Of a stretch of DNA of 64,000 nt, positions 15,561 through 22,467 are shown one piece after another. This stretch comes from Olivibacter domesticus. GTDB taxonomy: Bacteria > Bacteroidota > Bacteroidia > Sphingobacteriales > Sphingobacteriaceae. A program made the translations under genes and the position numbers. Each line of letters opens with the position of its first letter. Positions within the stretch are counted from its first letter, which is position 1. The stretch spans positions 1,335,662-1,399,661 of the forward strand of contig NZ_FOAF01000001.1 of NCBI RefSeq assembly GCF_900109575.1. Direction: 5' to 3'. The notes under the pieces were generated by a model. The model was not told the DNA's origin. It made no database searches and saw only the letters and a program-made list of their open reading frames with translations.

Positions 15561-15830
15561 ATGAAAAAGCCATATAAAATCAGGAAAATGTCGTTCATCT
15601 GCAAGAATGGCCGCATAATAGAGCATAACGTACACATGACCAATGCATACCAATATAGAGATATTGCCAACACGGTGTGCAAAGAGAACCAATCAAGAGG
15701 CAATTATATCTGGGAACAGGACAAACCAAGCCCTAAATATACGGTTGAAGACTTTTATCTGGTGCACGCAAGTCTATTCAATGAGATTTTAGCCCCCTTT
15801 TGCATGGAAGTGGAACCGCCAAAACGATGA
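15561..15830 (+). CDS. Small hypothetical protein
   Basis: An 89-residue basic protein with no signal peptide and no membrane span. It has two Cys residues (ICKNG, TVCKEN) and a third near the end (PFCMEV). The middle reads HNVHMTNAYQYRDIANTVC and the end KYTVEDFYLVHASLFNEIL. I do not recognise the family. The composition and well-formed start suggest a real gene. It sits between the DinB relic and an orphan promoter copy, so it is in a patchwork area, and it has no partner in sight. Confidence 0.5.
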   Translation: MKKPYKIRKMSFICKNGRIIEHNVHMTNAYQYRDIANTVCKENQSRGNYIWEQDKPSPKYTVEDFYLVHASLFNEILAPFCMEVEPPKR

Positions 15831-15865
15831 TTGATTTGGCGGCAGGCAACCAGCTGACGCTACAT

Positions 15866-15968
15866 TTCCTCTATAAAATAAGCTCCAAATGGCAGAGGAG
15901 AGACCGAAAAATTCCTTTTATATGCAATGTTATTATATTGCATATAAAAGGAATTTTATCTAAGTTTG
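15866..15968 (+). repeat. Orphan copy of AraC promoter with perfect palindrome
   Basis: This block aligns with 4268-4370, the AraC gene leader: CTATAAA, the AATGGCAGAGGAGAGACCGA motif, the inverted repeat and the -7 box TAAGTTTG (15961-15968). Here the inverted repeat is perfect with 21-base arms (15908-15928 and 15937-15957) around an 8-base loop. No AraC gene follows; the next gene is on the other strand and ends at 16014. It is a promoter without its gene, or a binding site kept on its own. Confidence 0.7.
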
Positions 15969-16013
15969 GTTCCTTCCATCTTTCTGAGCTATCAAGCAAA
16001 ATCGAACACGTTT

Positions 16014-16976
16014 TTACAGTGCCAATACAATTTTACCAAGTAGAGGTCTCTCTCGTTTCGCATCCTCTATTCTTTGGTGAGCATTTTTTACTTCTTCAAT
16101 TGGATAGACACTATCTATGACCGGCTTCACATGCCCGGTTTCAATCAATTTGGTAATATGATGGAGTTCATCTCTGCTTTGTCGCGTGAAAACGAAATGA
16201 TAGGTAGCATTTTTTTCCCAGGCATGGATTAGGTTTTGGGGCTGAGCAATATCAACCAGTGTTACAACTCTACCGTAATTAGCCAGAGCAAGGGGGCTGT
16301 CTGAAAGTGTGCTACCCCCAACGGTATCAATAATAACATCCACACCTTTGCCCTTGGTATGAGCCTGTATCTCTTCAATGATGTTTTTTCTATGATGGTC
16401 AATAACTACATCGGCTCCAAGATGTTGCAGTTGCTCATGTAAAAGGCTTTGTCCTGTTGTGTACACAAAAGCTCCCAGTGATTTAGCAATCTGTATTGCC
16501 AATGTTCCAACACCACCCGCGCCTCCGAGGATGAGAATAGTATCTCCCTTTTTTAAATTAGCCCGCGCCACAAGCATTTCCCATACCGTTCCTCCAATAA
16601 GGGGGACAGCAGCAGCTTCCTCGAAGCTAAGATTAGAGGGCATCTTGGATAGTGAGGTTTCGTCTGTAAGGTGGTACTCAGCGTAACTACCCTGGCCGCC
16701 AAAGCGCGGAGAATAATAGACTTTATCACCTGGCCGCCATTTTTTCACTGTTTCACCCACGGCAATAACTTCGCCTGAAATGTCGTGCCCAGTTATAATT
16801 GGTAGATCAAACGTCGAGGCGTAATCTCCTCGTCTTACCTGGTAGTCGAGTGGATTCACTGAGGTAGCCCTTACCTTCACGAGCACCTGGGAGGGATCTG
16901 TTATGTAAGGAGTATTCACTTCCGTTAACTGGAGGACATCAGGCCCTCCGTAATTGTTGATTAAAATTGCTTTCAT
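16014..16976 (-). CDS. Zinc-less MDR quinone oxidoreductase-like protein
   Basis: NADPH-dependent medium-chain reductase of the quinone oxidoreductase (QOR/NADP-dependent) branch, 320 residues. The N-terminal GroES-like domain has VRATSVNPLDYQVRRGDY and ITGHDISGEV; the Rossmann domain shows ILGGAGGVGTLAIQIAKSLGA. The structural zinc cysteines are missing, as in quinone reductases. It likely reduces quinones or enones in the cytoplasm. The ArsR-type regulator gene lies 43 bases upstream in the same direction and probably controls it. Confidence 0.93.
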   Translation of the reverse strand: MKAILINNYGGPDVLQLTEVNTPYITDPSQVLVKVRATSVNPLDYQVRRGDYASTFDLPIITGHDISGEVIAVGETVKKWRPGDKVYYSPRFGGQGSYAEYHLTDETSLSKMPSNLSFEEAAAVPLIGGTVWEMLVARANLKKGDTILILGGAGGVGTLAIQIAKSLGAFVYTTGQSLLHEQLQHLGADVVIDHHRKNIIEEIQAHTKGKGVDVIIDTVGGSTLSDSPLALANYGRVVTLVDIAQPQNLIHAWEKNATYHFVFTRQSRDELHHITKLIETGHVKPVIDSVYPIEEVKNAHQRIEDAKRERPLLGKIVLAL

Positions 16977-17019
16977 GATTAGATATTTCGCTTAATTCCG
17001 AAATTATAAATTAAAAAAA

Positions 17020-17325
17020 TTAGAATGCTTTCTTGATTAATTTGTTTAGGGTCTCAATTGCCCCTTCATTACGTTTAAAGTATGTCCACTGGCCAACGCG
17101 GGTAGCTTCTAACAGTCCGCATTTTTGTAAAATGCTCAGGTAGTCTGATGTGGTAGATGCAGATAGACCGGCCTTTGTCTTAATGTCGCTTACACAAACA
17201 CCAAGATTAGGATCATAGTCCTTCAATTCATCAGCTGGAAAGTGAAGGTGAGGCTGCTTGAGCCAAACAAGTATGTTTATTCTGGTCTGATTACTGAGTG
17301 CCTTGAAAACCATAATTAATTCCAT
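17020..17325 (-). CDS. ArsR-family winged-helix regulator
   Basis: A 101-residue repressor-like protein: MELIMVFKALSNQTRINILVWL at the start is the usual ArsR opening, and VSDIKTKAGLSASTTSDYLSILQKCGLLEATRVGQWTYFKRN is the winged helix-turn-helix. The metal-binding cysteine pair of arsenic sensors is absent; one Cys in GVCVSDI precedes the recognition part and one follows in QKCGLL, so thiol or redox sensing is possible but unproven. It is transcribed just ahead of the MDR reductase and likely regulates both. Confidence 0.9.
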   Translation of the reverse strand: MELIMVFKALSNQTRINILVWLKQPHLHFPADELKDYDPNLGVCVSDIKTKAGLSASTTSDYLSILQKCGLLEATRVGQWTYFKRNEGAIETLNKLIKKAF

Positions 17326-17447
17326 GATGCAAATATATCGATATTTACCGAAATTACGAAATTAAATTATACTCATCGAATTTGGTACGGCTTTGTATTT
17401 CTTATAATGATTTGTTACACTTATGCTGCTGCGCTATGGCTATATAG

Positions 17448-17478
17448 AGAGAGCCGGAAAATCTAATCCCGGCTCTCT
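17448..17478. terminator. Hairpin terminator after rsgA
   Basis: AGAGAGCCGG (17448-17457) pairs with CCGGCTCTCT (17469-17478) around an 11-base loop, 49 bases after the rsgA stop and before the ArsR gene promoter. A TTTT run is on the plus side only, so its strength on the minus strand is less sure. Confidence 0.6.
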
Positions 17479-17526
17479 TTTCCTGGCAGTTATTGAAACC
17501 AGTATATCATTGTGATAATAGGTAAA

Positions 17527-18579
17527 CTACCTTCTTTTATTTCTCTGTGCATCCTTTGCAATTCGCGAAAAAGACTTATCCCTTTTGCGCTTTTCATGTT
17601 CGGATTTTGAAAAATACCAGGCTTCCTTACGCAACTTAAGGTAACTACGATAGATGTGCTCTTCTAAAAGGCCATTGTTTACAGCTGCTACCACAGCACA
17701 ACCAGGTTCATTAACATGACTGCAGTCACCATAACGACAGGACTTTGCAAAATCGGTAACATCGAACATATCTGCCAATGCTTCAGGATTGTCCGCAGCT
17801 AACCCAAATTCTCTAACCCCTGGAGTATCTATTAATACACCACTACCATCCATCAGCACCATTTCTCTTCGTGTTGATGTATGCCGACCTTTGCCCGAAG
17901 AGCTACTTATTTCTGATGTTAACAATATCTGGCGTTCGCACAGCGCATTGATTAAAGAGCTCTTTCCCACACCTGATGAGCCCACAAGAACTATTGACTC
18001 ACCTACCTTAACAAATTTTCTGAGTGGGAGTATTGTCTCAGGAGACAAAATACTGGTATAAAAAATGGTTACCTGCCGGGTAAGATGTTTCAGCGCCTCT
18101 TCTACCTGATGGTTACTAAACTCAAGGTCGGCTTTAGTTAAAATTAGAACCGGCTCAATATCCTCTTCCAATGCCTGAACCATAAAACGTTCTGTTCGTT
18201 GTGCATTGAAATTGGCATCTAGGCTCTGTACAATAAATGCCTTCTCTATATGCGTGGCAATAGCCTGTTTTTCAGATACAGCACCGGCCTTTCTTCGATA
18301 CAGTGTATGTTTGCGTGGCAAAATATCAACGATTAAACCTTTATTATCATCAAAAGGTTGATAAATGATCCAGTCTCCGGTGCAAGGCAGTTCAAATGAT
18401 GGCCTTCCGTAAAGCAAATTGCCGCTCAGCTCGCATAACAACAAGCCGCATGCTGTTACGACTTCATAATTGGTTTTGTTTACCGTCGAAACACGACCAT
18501 GAAAAAGATGTTTGTATGGTGAAGTTTGTTTAAGCTGGAACAGGCTTTCGTTCCAACCATATAATGTTAAGTTATTCAC
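17527..18579 (-). CDS. rsgA: Ribosome small subunit-dependent GTPase A
   Basis: Circularly permuted GTPase that helps the 30S ribosome subunit mature. In order: an OB-fold N-terminus (GRVSTVNKTNYEVVTACGLLLCEL), the permuted GTPase with TKAD (G4), GSSGVGKSSL (G1), SSSSGKGRHTST (G2 switch) and DTPGVREFGL (G3), then the zinc knuckle CRYGDCSHVNEPGC. Length 350 is normal. The C-terminus is lysine- and arginine-rich, as usual. It is the one clear housekeeping gene in this part. Bacteroidota often carry a second rsgA-like copy outside the main locus, so this may be an extra paralog. Confidence 0.96.
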   Translation of the reverse strand: MNNLTLYGWNESLFQLKQTSPYKHLFHGRVSTVNKTNYEVVTACGLLLCELSGNLLYGRPSFELPCTGDWIIYQPFDDNKGLIVDILPRKHTLYRRKAGAVSEKQAIATHIEKAFIVQSLDANFNAQRTERFMVQALEEDIEPVLILTKADLEFSNHQVEEALKHLTRQVTIFYTSILSPETILPLRKFVKVGESIVLVGSSGVGKSSLINALCERQILLTSEISSSSGKGRHTSTRREMVLMDGSGVLIDTPGVREFGLAADNPEALADMFDVTDFAKSCRYGDCSHVNEPGCAVVAAVNNGLLEEHIYRSYLKLRKEAWYFSKSEHEKRKRDKSFSRIAKDAQRNKRR

Positions 18580-18865
18580 TATTTTTAAGTTAAAGTGGTG
18601 AAATAAAATTGCTTAATTCTCTTATCTGACTAGTTTGCTCACTACAAAACCCACAGATAGTACACTACTACCCGAAAGGAAACTATAGGAACAAAACACC
18701 CAGAATTAGGCAACAATTCCCGTAGCTAAACTATAATATGTGAATACTTGTTTTTGCATAAAGGCAAAAGTACTAAAAATAAAACGTACAGCAACCTGTA
18801 TATTTCGGAAAAAGTAGTGCTCATAATTTCCTTCCCATGTCGCCTAAGAAGTCGCTACTAGCAAA

Positions 18866-19116
18866 GGCTTCTCTCCTATCTTATTTAGTTAATCTTTTAT
18901 TTTGATTTCTTCGGTATAGCTGAACTGTTTGAATTTGACAGTATTAATGTAATTAAGCGTTTTATTATTTACAGGTAATTGTGGGAAGTTTACATTAAAA
19001 GCTGACATTGTTTGTTTTAATATTCTAATTCTTTTAGTATTTTTGATTTTCAACAAATCAATAGCCATAAATTAAACAGTGTACTGTAATTGTAATAACG
19101 ACTAAACCCGAGATCA
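18866..19116. repeat. Leader of the ORF6N gene with dispersed copies
   Basis: The 537-base gap after rsgA holds no gene up to 19117. Segment 18866-18972 is repeated at 14377-14480 and segment 18982-19116 at 9149-9266. The pieces match well over short blocks and less between them, so they are old copies of the regulatory region of an ORF6N-type gene family. Confidence 0.55.
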
Positions 19117-19395
19117 ATGACAAAATCAGCATCTGTTAACAATGCATCCGTTATACCTAATGAAGTCTTCAGTAAAATATATCTCATTCGAGAACAGAAA
19201 ATGATGCTGAATAGCGATTTGGCAGCGTTATACGGAGTACCAACATTTAGACTTAACGAACAAGTTAAGCGTAATAGGAATAGGTCTCCTGAAGACATTA
19301 TGTTCCAATTAACAGATGAAGAATGGCAATCTTTGACATCGCAAATTGCGGTATCAAAAAAAGGTAGAGGAAGAACATGCAAAAATATCTATTAA
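19117..19395 (+). pseudogene. ORF6N-domain gene, 5' part only
   Basis: The first 84 residues are a good ORF6N domain: VFSKIYLIREQKMMLNSDLAALYGV and RLNEQVKRNRNR, then SPEDIMFQLTDEEW and SLTSQIAVSKKGRGR. At that point family proteins go on with an RYLPYVFTEQG-like block and a C-terminal half, but here the frame runs into the sulfatase start and stops after TCKNIY. So the gene is cut off exactly before the sulfatase ATG. ORF6N proteins are DNA-binding and common on phages and mobile elements. It overlaps the sulfatase by 19 bases. Confidence 0.75.
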
Positions 19396-20825
19396 TTTTT
19401 TTTACGGTTCTCATTGCTGGAATTTTCTCATCTATTGTGCTTTTAAAAGGTACCTCAGCAAGTATAGCTTCTAAAAAACAGTACGTAGCACCCAATATTA
19501 TCATCATACTTGCTGACGATCTCGGCTGGGGTGATGTAGGCTATCACGGTGGTTCGATCAAAACACCCCATATAGATCGTTTATCGCGAGAGGGAATTTT
19601 ACTGAACAGGTTCTATACAGCAGCGATCTGCTCGCCTACTAGAGCAGGGCTATTGACAGGACGCTATCCCGATCGTTACGGCTTAAGAAGCACGGTTATT
19701 CCTCCTTGGTCACAATTTGGTGTCGATACCAGCGAAGTATTTTTACCGCAATTGCTTGCAAACGCAGGTTATAAGCACCGGGCTATTCTTGGTAAATGGC
19801 ATCTTGGACACGCCTCTCGGCAATACCATCCCCTTAGCAGGGGATTTACCCATTTTTACGGTCACCTCAACGGCGCAATTGATTATTTCACGCACGAACG
19901 GGAAGGCGAGCTGGATTGGCATCATGACCTTGAGCCAAGTCATGATAAAGGATACGCAACAGACCTAATTGCTAAAGAAGCCATCAAGAACATTACCACA
20001 TATAGCAGTGAATCACCCTTTTTCTTATATATCGCGTTTAATGCCCCTCATAGTCCTTTGCAAGCCAAAAAAGAAGATTTATTACGATATGGCTATGACA
20101 AAAATAAACCAGGATTTAAACAAGCTTCTGGAAACGGCAACCAAGGGAGGGGAAACACTAAAAGACAAACGTATGAAGCCATGGTTAGCAATCTGGACAA
20201 CAATATTGGTCGTATTTTACAAACCCTTGAAGATTTAAAAATAGCGCATAATACGATTGTTTTATTTGCCAGTGATAATGGTGCTGCTCCTGGGGAGGGT
20301 GGTTCAAGTGGTGTATTAAGAGGCACAAAGTTCACCGAATGGGAAGGTGGTGTACGTGCTCCTGCTATCATCAAATGGCCAGATGGTTTCAAGGGTGGCT
20401 ACGCTAGTAATCAGGTCATGGGATTTATTGATATCCTGCCAACAATGTTAGCGGCAGCAGGCGCCAACGTTACACATAAAAAACCTTTGGATGGTATAAA
20501 CGTACTTCCCGTCTTAAAAGACAGTAACCAACAAATCGATCGGAACTTTTTTTTAGGCGCGGGCGCGATCGTCAACCGGGATTGGAAATTGGTTGAAGCA
20601 TCTGATGAAAACCCGAGGATGAAATTGACGAAAGACCAGTTTTTCCATATCGAAAAAGATTCAATCGAAGCAAATGATGTGAGCACAGAGGCAGCGATGC
20701 AATACAACAAGCTCAAACACGCCCTTCGTCCATATAAAGCCATTAAGGCCGATAAAACGGTGCCTGCATATGAGCAGGGCAGAAAGGGTTTTATTGCACC
20801 AAGAAATTGGCAGTTAAAAGACTAA
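19377..20825 (+). CDS. Sulfatase (S1 family, arylsulfatase-like)
   Basis: Exported sulfatase of 482 residues. An N-terminal hydrophobic segment (LLIFFTVLIAGIFSSIVLL) acts as signal peptide or anchor. The family metal site ILADDLGWGD includes Asp47-Asp48, and the C-x-P-x-R motif (ICSPTRAGLLTGRYP, Cys85) would be turned into formylglycine by a radical-SAM maturase, as Bacteroidota do. HLGHASRQYHPLSRGF and FASDNGAAPGEGG follow as in family S1. It likely removes sulfate from a glycan. No SusCD pair is adjacent and the ORF6N remnant sits directly upstream, so it may rely on that gene's promoter. Confidence 0.94.
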   Translation: MQKYLLIFFTVLIAGIFSSIVLLKGTSASIASKKQYVAPNIIIILADDLGWGDVGYHGGSIKTPHIDRLSREGILLNRFYTAAICSPTRAGLLTGRYPDRYGLRSTVIPPWSQFGVDTSEVFLPQLLANAGYKHRAILGKWHLGHASRQYHPLSRGFTHFYGHLNGAIDYFTHEREGELDWHHDLEPSHDKGYATDLIAKEAIKNITTYSSESPFFLYIAFNAPHSPLQAKKEDLLRYGYDKNKPGFKQASGNGNQGRGNTKRQTYEAMVSNLDNNIGRILQTLEDLKIAHNTIVLFASDNGAAPGEGGSSGVLRGTKFTEWEGGVRAPAIIKWPDGFKGGYASNQVMGFIDILPTMLAAAGANVTHKKPLDGINVLPVLKDSNQQIDRNFFLGAGAIVNRDWKLVEASDENPRMKLTKDQFFHIEKDSIEANDVSTEAAMQYNKLKHALRPYKAIKADKTVPAYEQGRKGFIAPRNWQLKD

Positions 20826-20932
20826 GTCAATCTTTTATAGCTTTTGCTTCTAAAATATACTCATTTATTAAAGCAACAACTGAAAATACCGTAAAAATTT
20901 GAACAAGGTTTCGATAGCCGTAGTTTTAGTGT

Positions 20933-21043
20933 AATCCCCATCATCGCGGACATCTTGATTGTCGGCTATGCTATTCAATTGTTAATAATAGATATCTATA
21001 GACGAAATAAATTGACAGATTTTATTGCTTGTTTATTTTGGTA
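20933..21043 (+). pseudogene. DoxX-like gene fragment
   Basis: Within the 387-base gap after the sulfatase, the frame VIPIIADILIVGYAIQ followed by LLIIDIYRRNKL matches LIPIIANILIIDLTI of the DoxX protein at 14592, and about 30 bases are nearly the same in both. It has no start and ends at a stop at 21043. The rest of 20826-21212 shows nothing I can name. Confidence 0.5.
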
Positions 21044-21212
21044 AAACATTTTCTGTGTAAGGTGAAGGGCTGTTCGTGTAAAAGGTTTATACTTTGAGAA
21101 TTCTTTTATTATTTTAGGTTGTCACGTCTAGGTTATATTCGCATTTGATTACCAAGTATTATATACATGTATTATTAATTATAAATTTACAACAATCCTT
21201 AAAACAATTATC

Positions 21213-21815
21213 ATGAAGAATTTTTCTACCAAATTATTTGTAGCTATTTTATTTTTACTAGTCTGTTTTACGAGAAATAGCTTTGCCCAAGGTGGTGGCA
21301 CTTTCTATCTAGGATATGGTGTTGCAACGGCTAATTCAATAGAGGACGTCATTACGGATATTGTCATAACAACTGCTACGGGAGGGGCATATAAGGTGGC
21401 CGATTCTAAATATTCAGGTGCAATTTTCGGAGGATATAGAGCATATATAACTAAAAAGCTGGAGTTTGGTGGAACGTTTGTTTATGAAAATTCCAGCAAA
21501 GATCTTTTAAGCGAATCCACTAAGGCAGGCAGTGTATCGACTAACACTTATGCGGTGTTAGCCGAACTCAAATATAATTACATTAATCATGAAAATTTTA
21601 GATTACATTCAGGCCTTGGTGCTGGCGTTGCGCACGCTCGGAGTTCTACTCAAGACGATGTAATCATAGAAAAGGATAAAACTACCGATTTTGCCTATCA
21701 GGTTGATGCTATTGGCATTAGCTATGGCCATCCATTTAGCATCTCTCTAAACCTTGGTTACGGCTATAAAGGCATTGCTAATCTCGTGTTGGCTTATAGG
21801 CTGGGCCGGCTCTAA
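21213..21815 (+). CDS. Outer-membrane beta-barrel protein
   Basis: A 200-residue protein with a signal peptide (KLFVAILFLLVCFTRNSFAQ) and alternating strands typical of small outer-membrane barrels: GTFYLGYGVATA, YSGAIFGGYRAYITKKLEFGGTFVYE, TYAVLAELKYNYI and SISLNLGYGYKGIANLVLAYRLGRL at the end. The final strand ends in a hydrophobic residue as barrel proteins do. Function is not visible; it could be a structural or porin-like protein. It stands alone, with a convergent cupin gene behind it. Confidence 0.85.
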   Translation: MKNFSTKLFVAILFLLVCFTRNSFAQGGGTFYLGYGVATANSIEDVITDIVITTATGGAYKVADSKYSGAIFGGYRAYITKKLEFGGTFVYENSSKDLLSESTKAGSVSTNTYAVLAELKYNYINHENFRLHSGLGAGVAHARSSTQDDVIIEKDKTTDFAYQVDAIGISYGHPFSISLNLGYGYKGIANLVLAYRLGRL

Positions 21816-21873
21816 ATCTCAAAAGTTTGAAGATTACTGTTATGAAAACATACTACGCTTTAATTCACGAGGG

Positions 21874-22371
21874 TTATTTTAGACAAAGTCTTTCGATAAG
21901 TTCTGCCTGAGTGGGATATATCTCAAGTAGCTTTTCTTTTTCTCCAAGCTCGAACTCCGAGAATTCAAATCCAGGAGCAACCACGCAGCTTGAAAGAGAA
22001 AAACCAAGGCGGGATGGAATTTCTGCAGCAAACCACGTTCCGGCTTCTATGACTACAGATAGTGATCCGGTTTCATTAATGGAAAGTTCCTTCCATTCAT
22101 ATTGACCATCTGGCTTGAGTATATGTATATGAAGGGGGGAGCCTACATGAAAATACCATATTTCATCCGATTGAAGTTTATGAAAACTGGAAAAATCGGC
22201 ATTTTGCAGCAGGTAGTGGATTGACGTACATGAATTTTTTAGTTGACTTTCTCCCTCTCGTGTTACCTGCTGCTCAGAGCGGAATACTTCATTGTAATAC
22301 CCTCCTTCTGGATGCGGTTTTAATCTTAAATGCTTTATCCAGTAATCTGCTTGCGTTGAATTCATGCTCAT
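21874..22371 (-). CDS. Cupin_5 / DUF985 protein
   Basis: Cytoplasmic cupin of the DUF985 family, 165 residues. Start pattern DYWIKHLRLKPHPEGGYYNEVFRS and the core SIHYLLQNADFSSFHKLQSDEIWYFHVGSPLHIHIL are characteristic. Related proteins bind small molecules or sugars; none of this group has a firm role here. The first ATG (22371) was used; a second ATG two codons on would also fit. It precedes the antiporter operon but is separated from it by 96 bases. Confidence 0.92.
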   Translation of the reverse strand: MSMNSTQADYWIKHLRLKPHPEGGYYNEVFRSEQQVTREGESQLKNSCTSIHYLLQNADFSSFHKLQSDEIWYFHVGSPLHIHILKPDGQYEWKELSINETGSLSVVIEAGTWFAAEIPSRLGFSLSSCVVAPGFEFSEFELGEKEKLLEIYPTQAELIERLCLK

Positions 22372-22467
22372 TTTGTTTTTAGTAATATGCTGATGTAAAA
22401 ATACTTTTTTCGACGGTTTTATTTAAGTCTAGCATAAAAAGCATTCGTTTTGATAGCGAGTTAACGG

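Noticed and set aside
15800-16120. 106-codon frame over the orphan promoter copy
   Set aside because: It covers the inverted repeat and the end of the MDR gene on the other strand; composition is that of a shadow frame.
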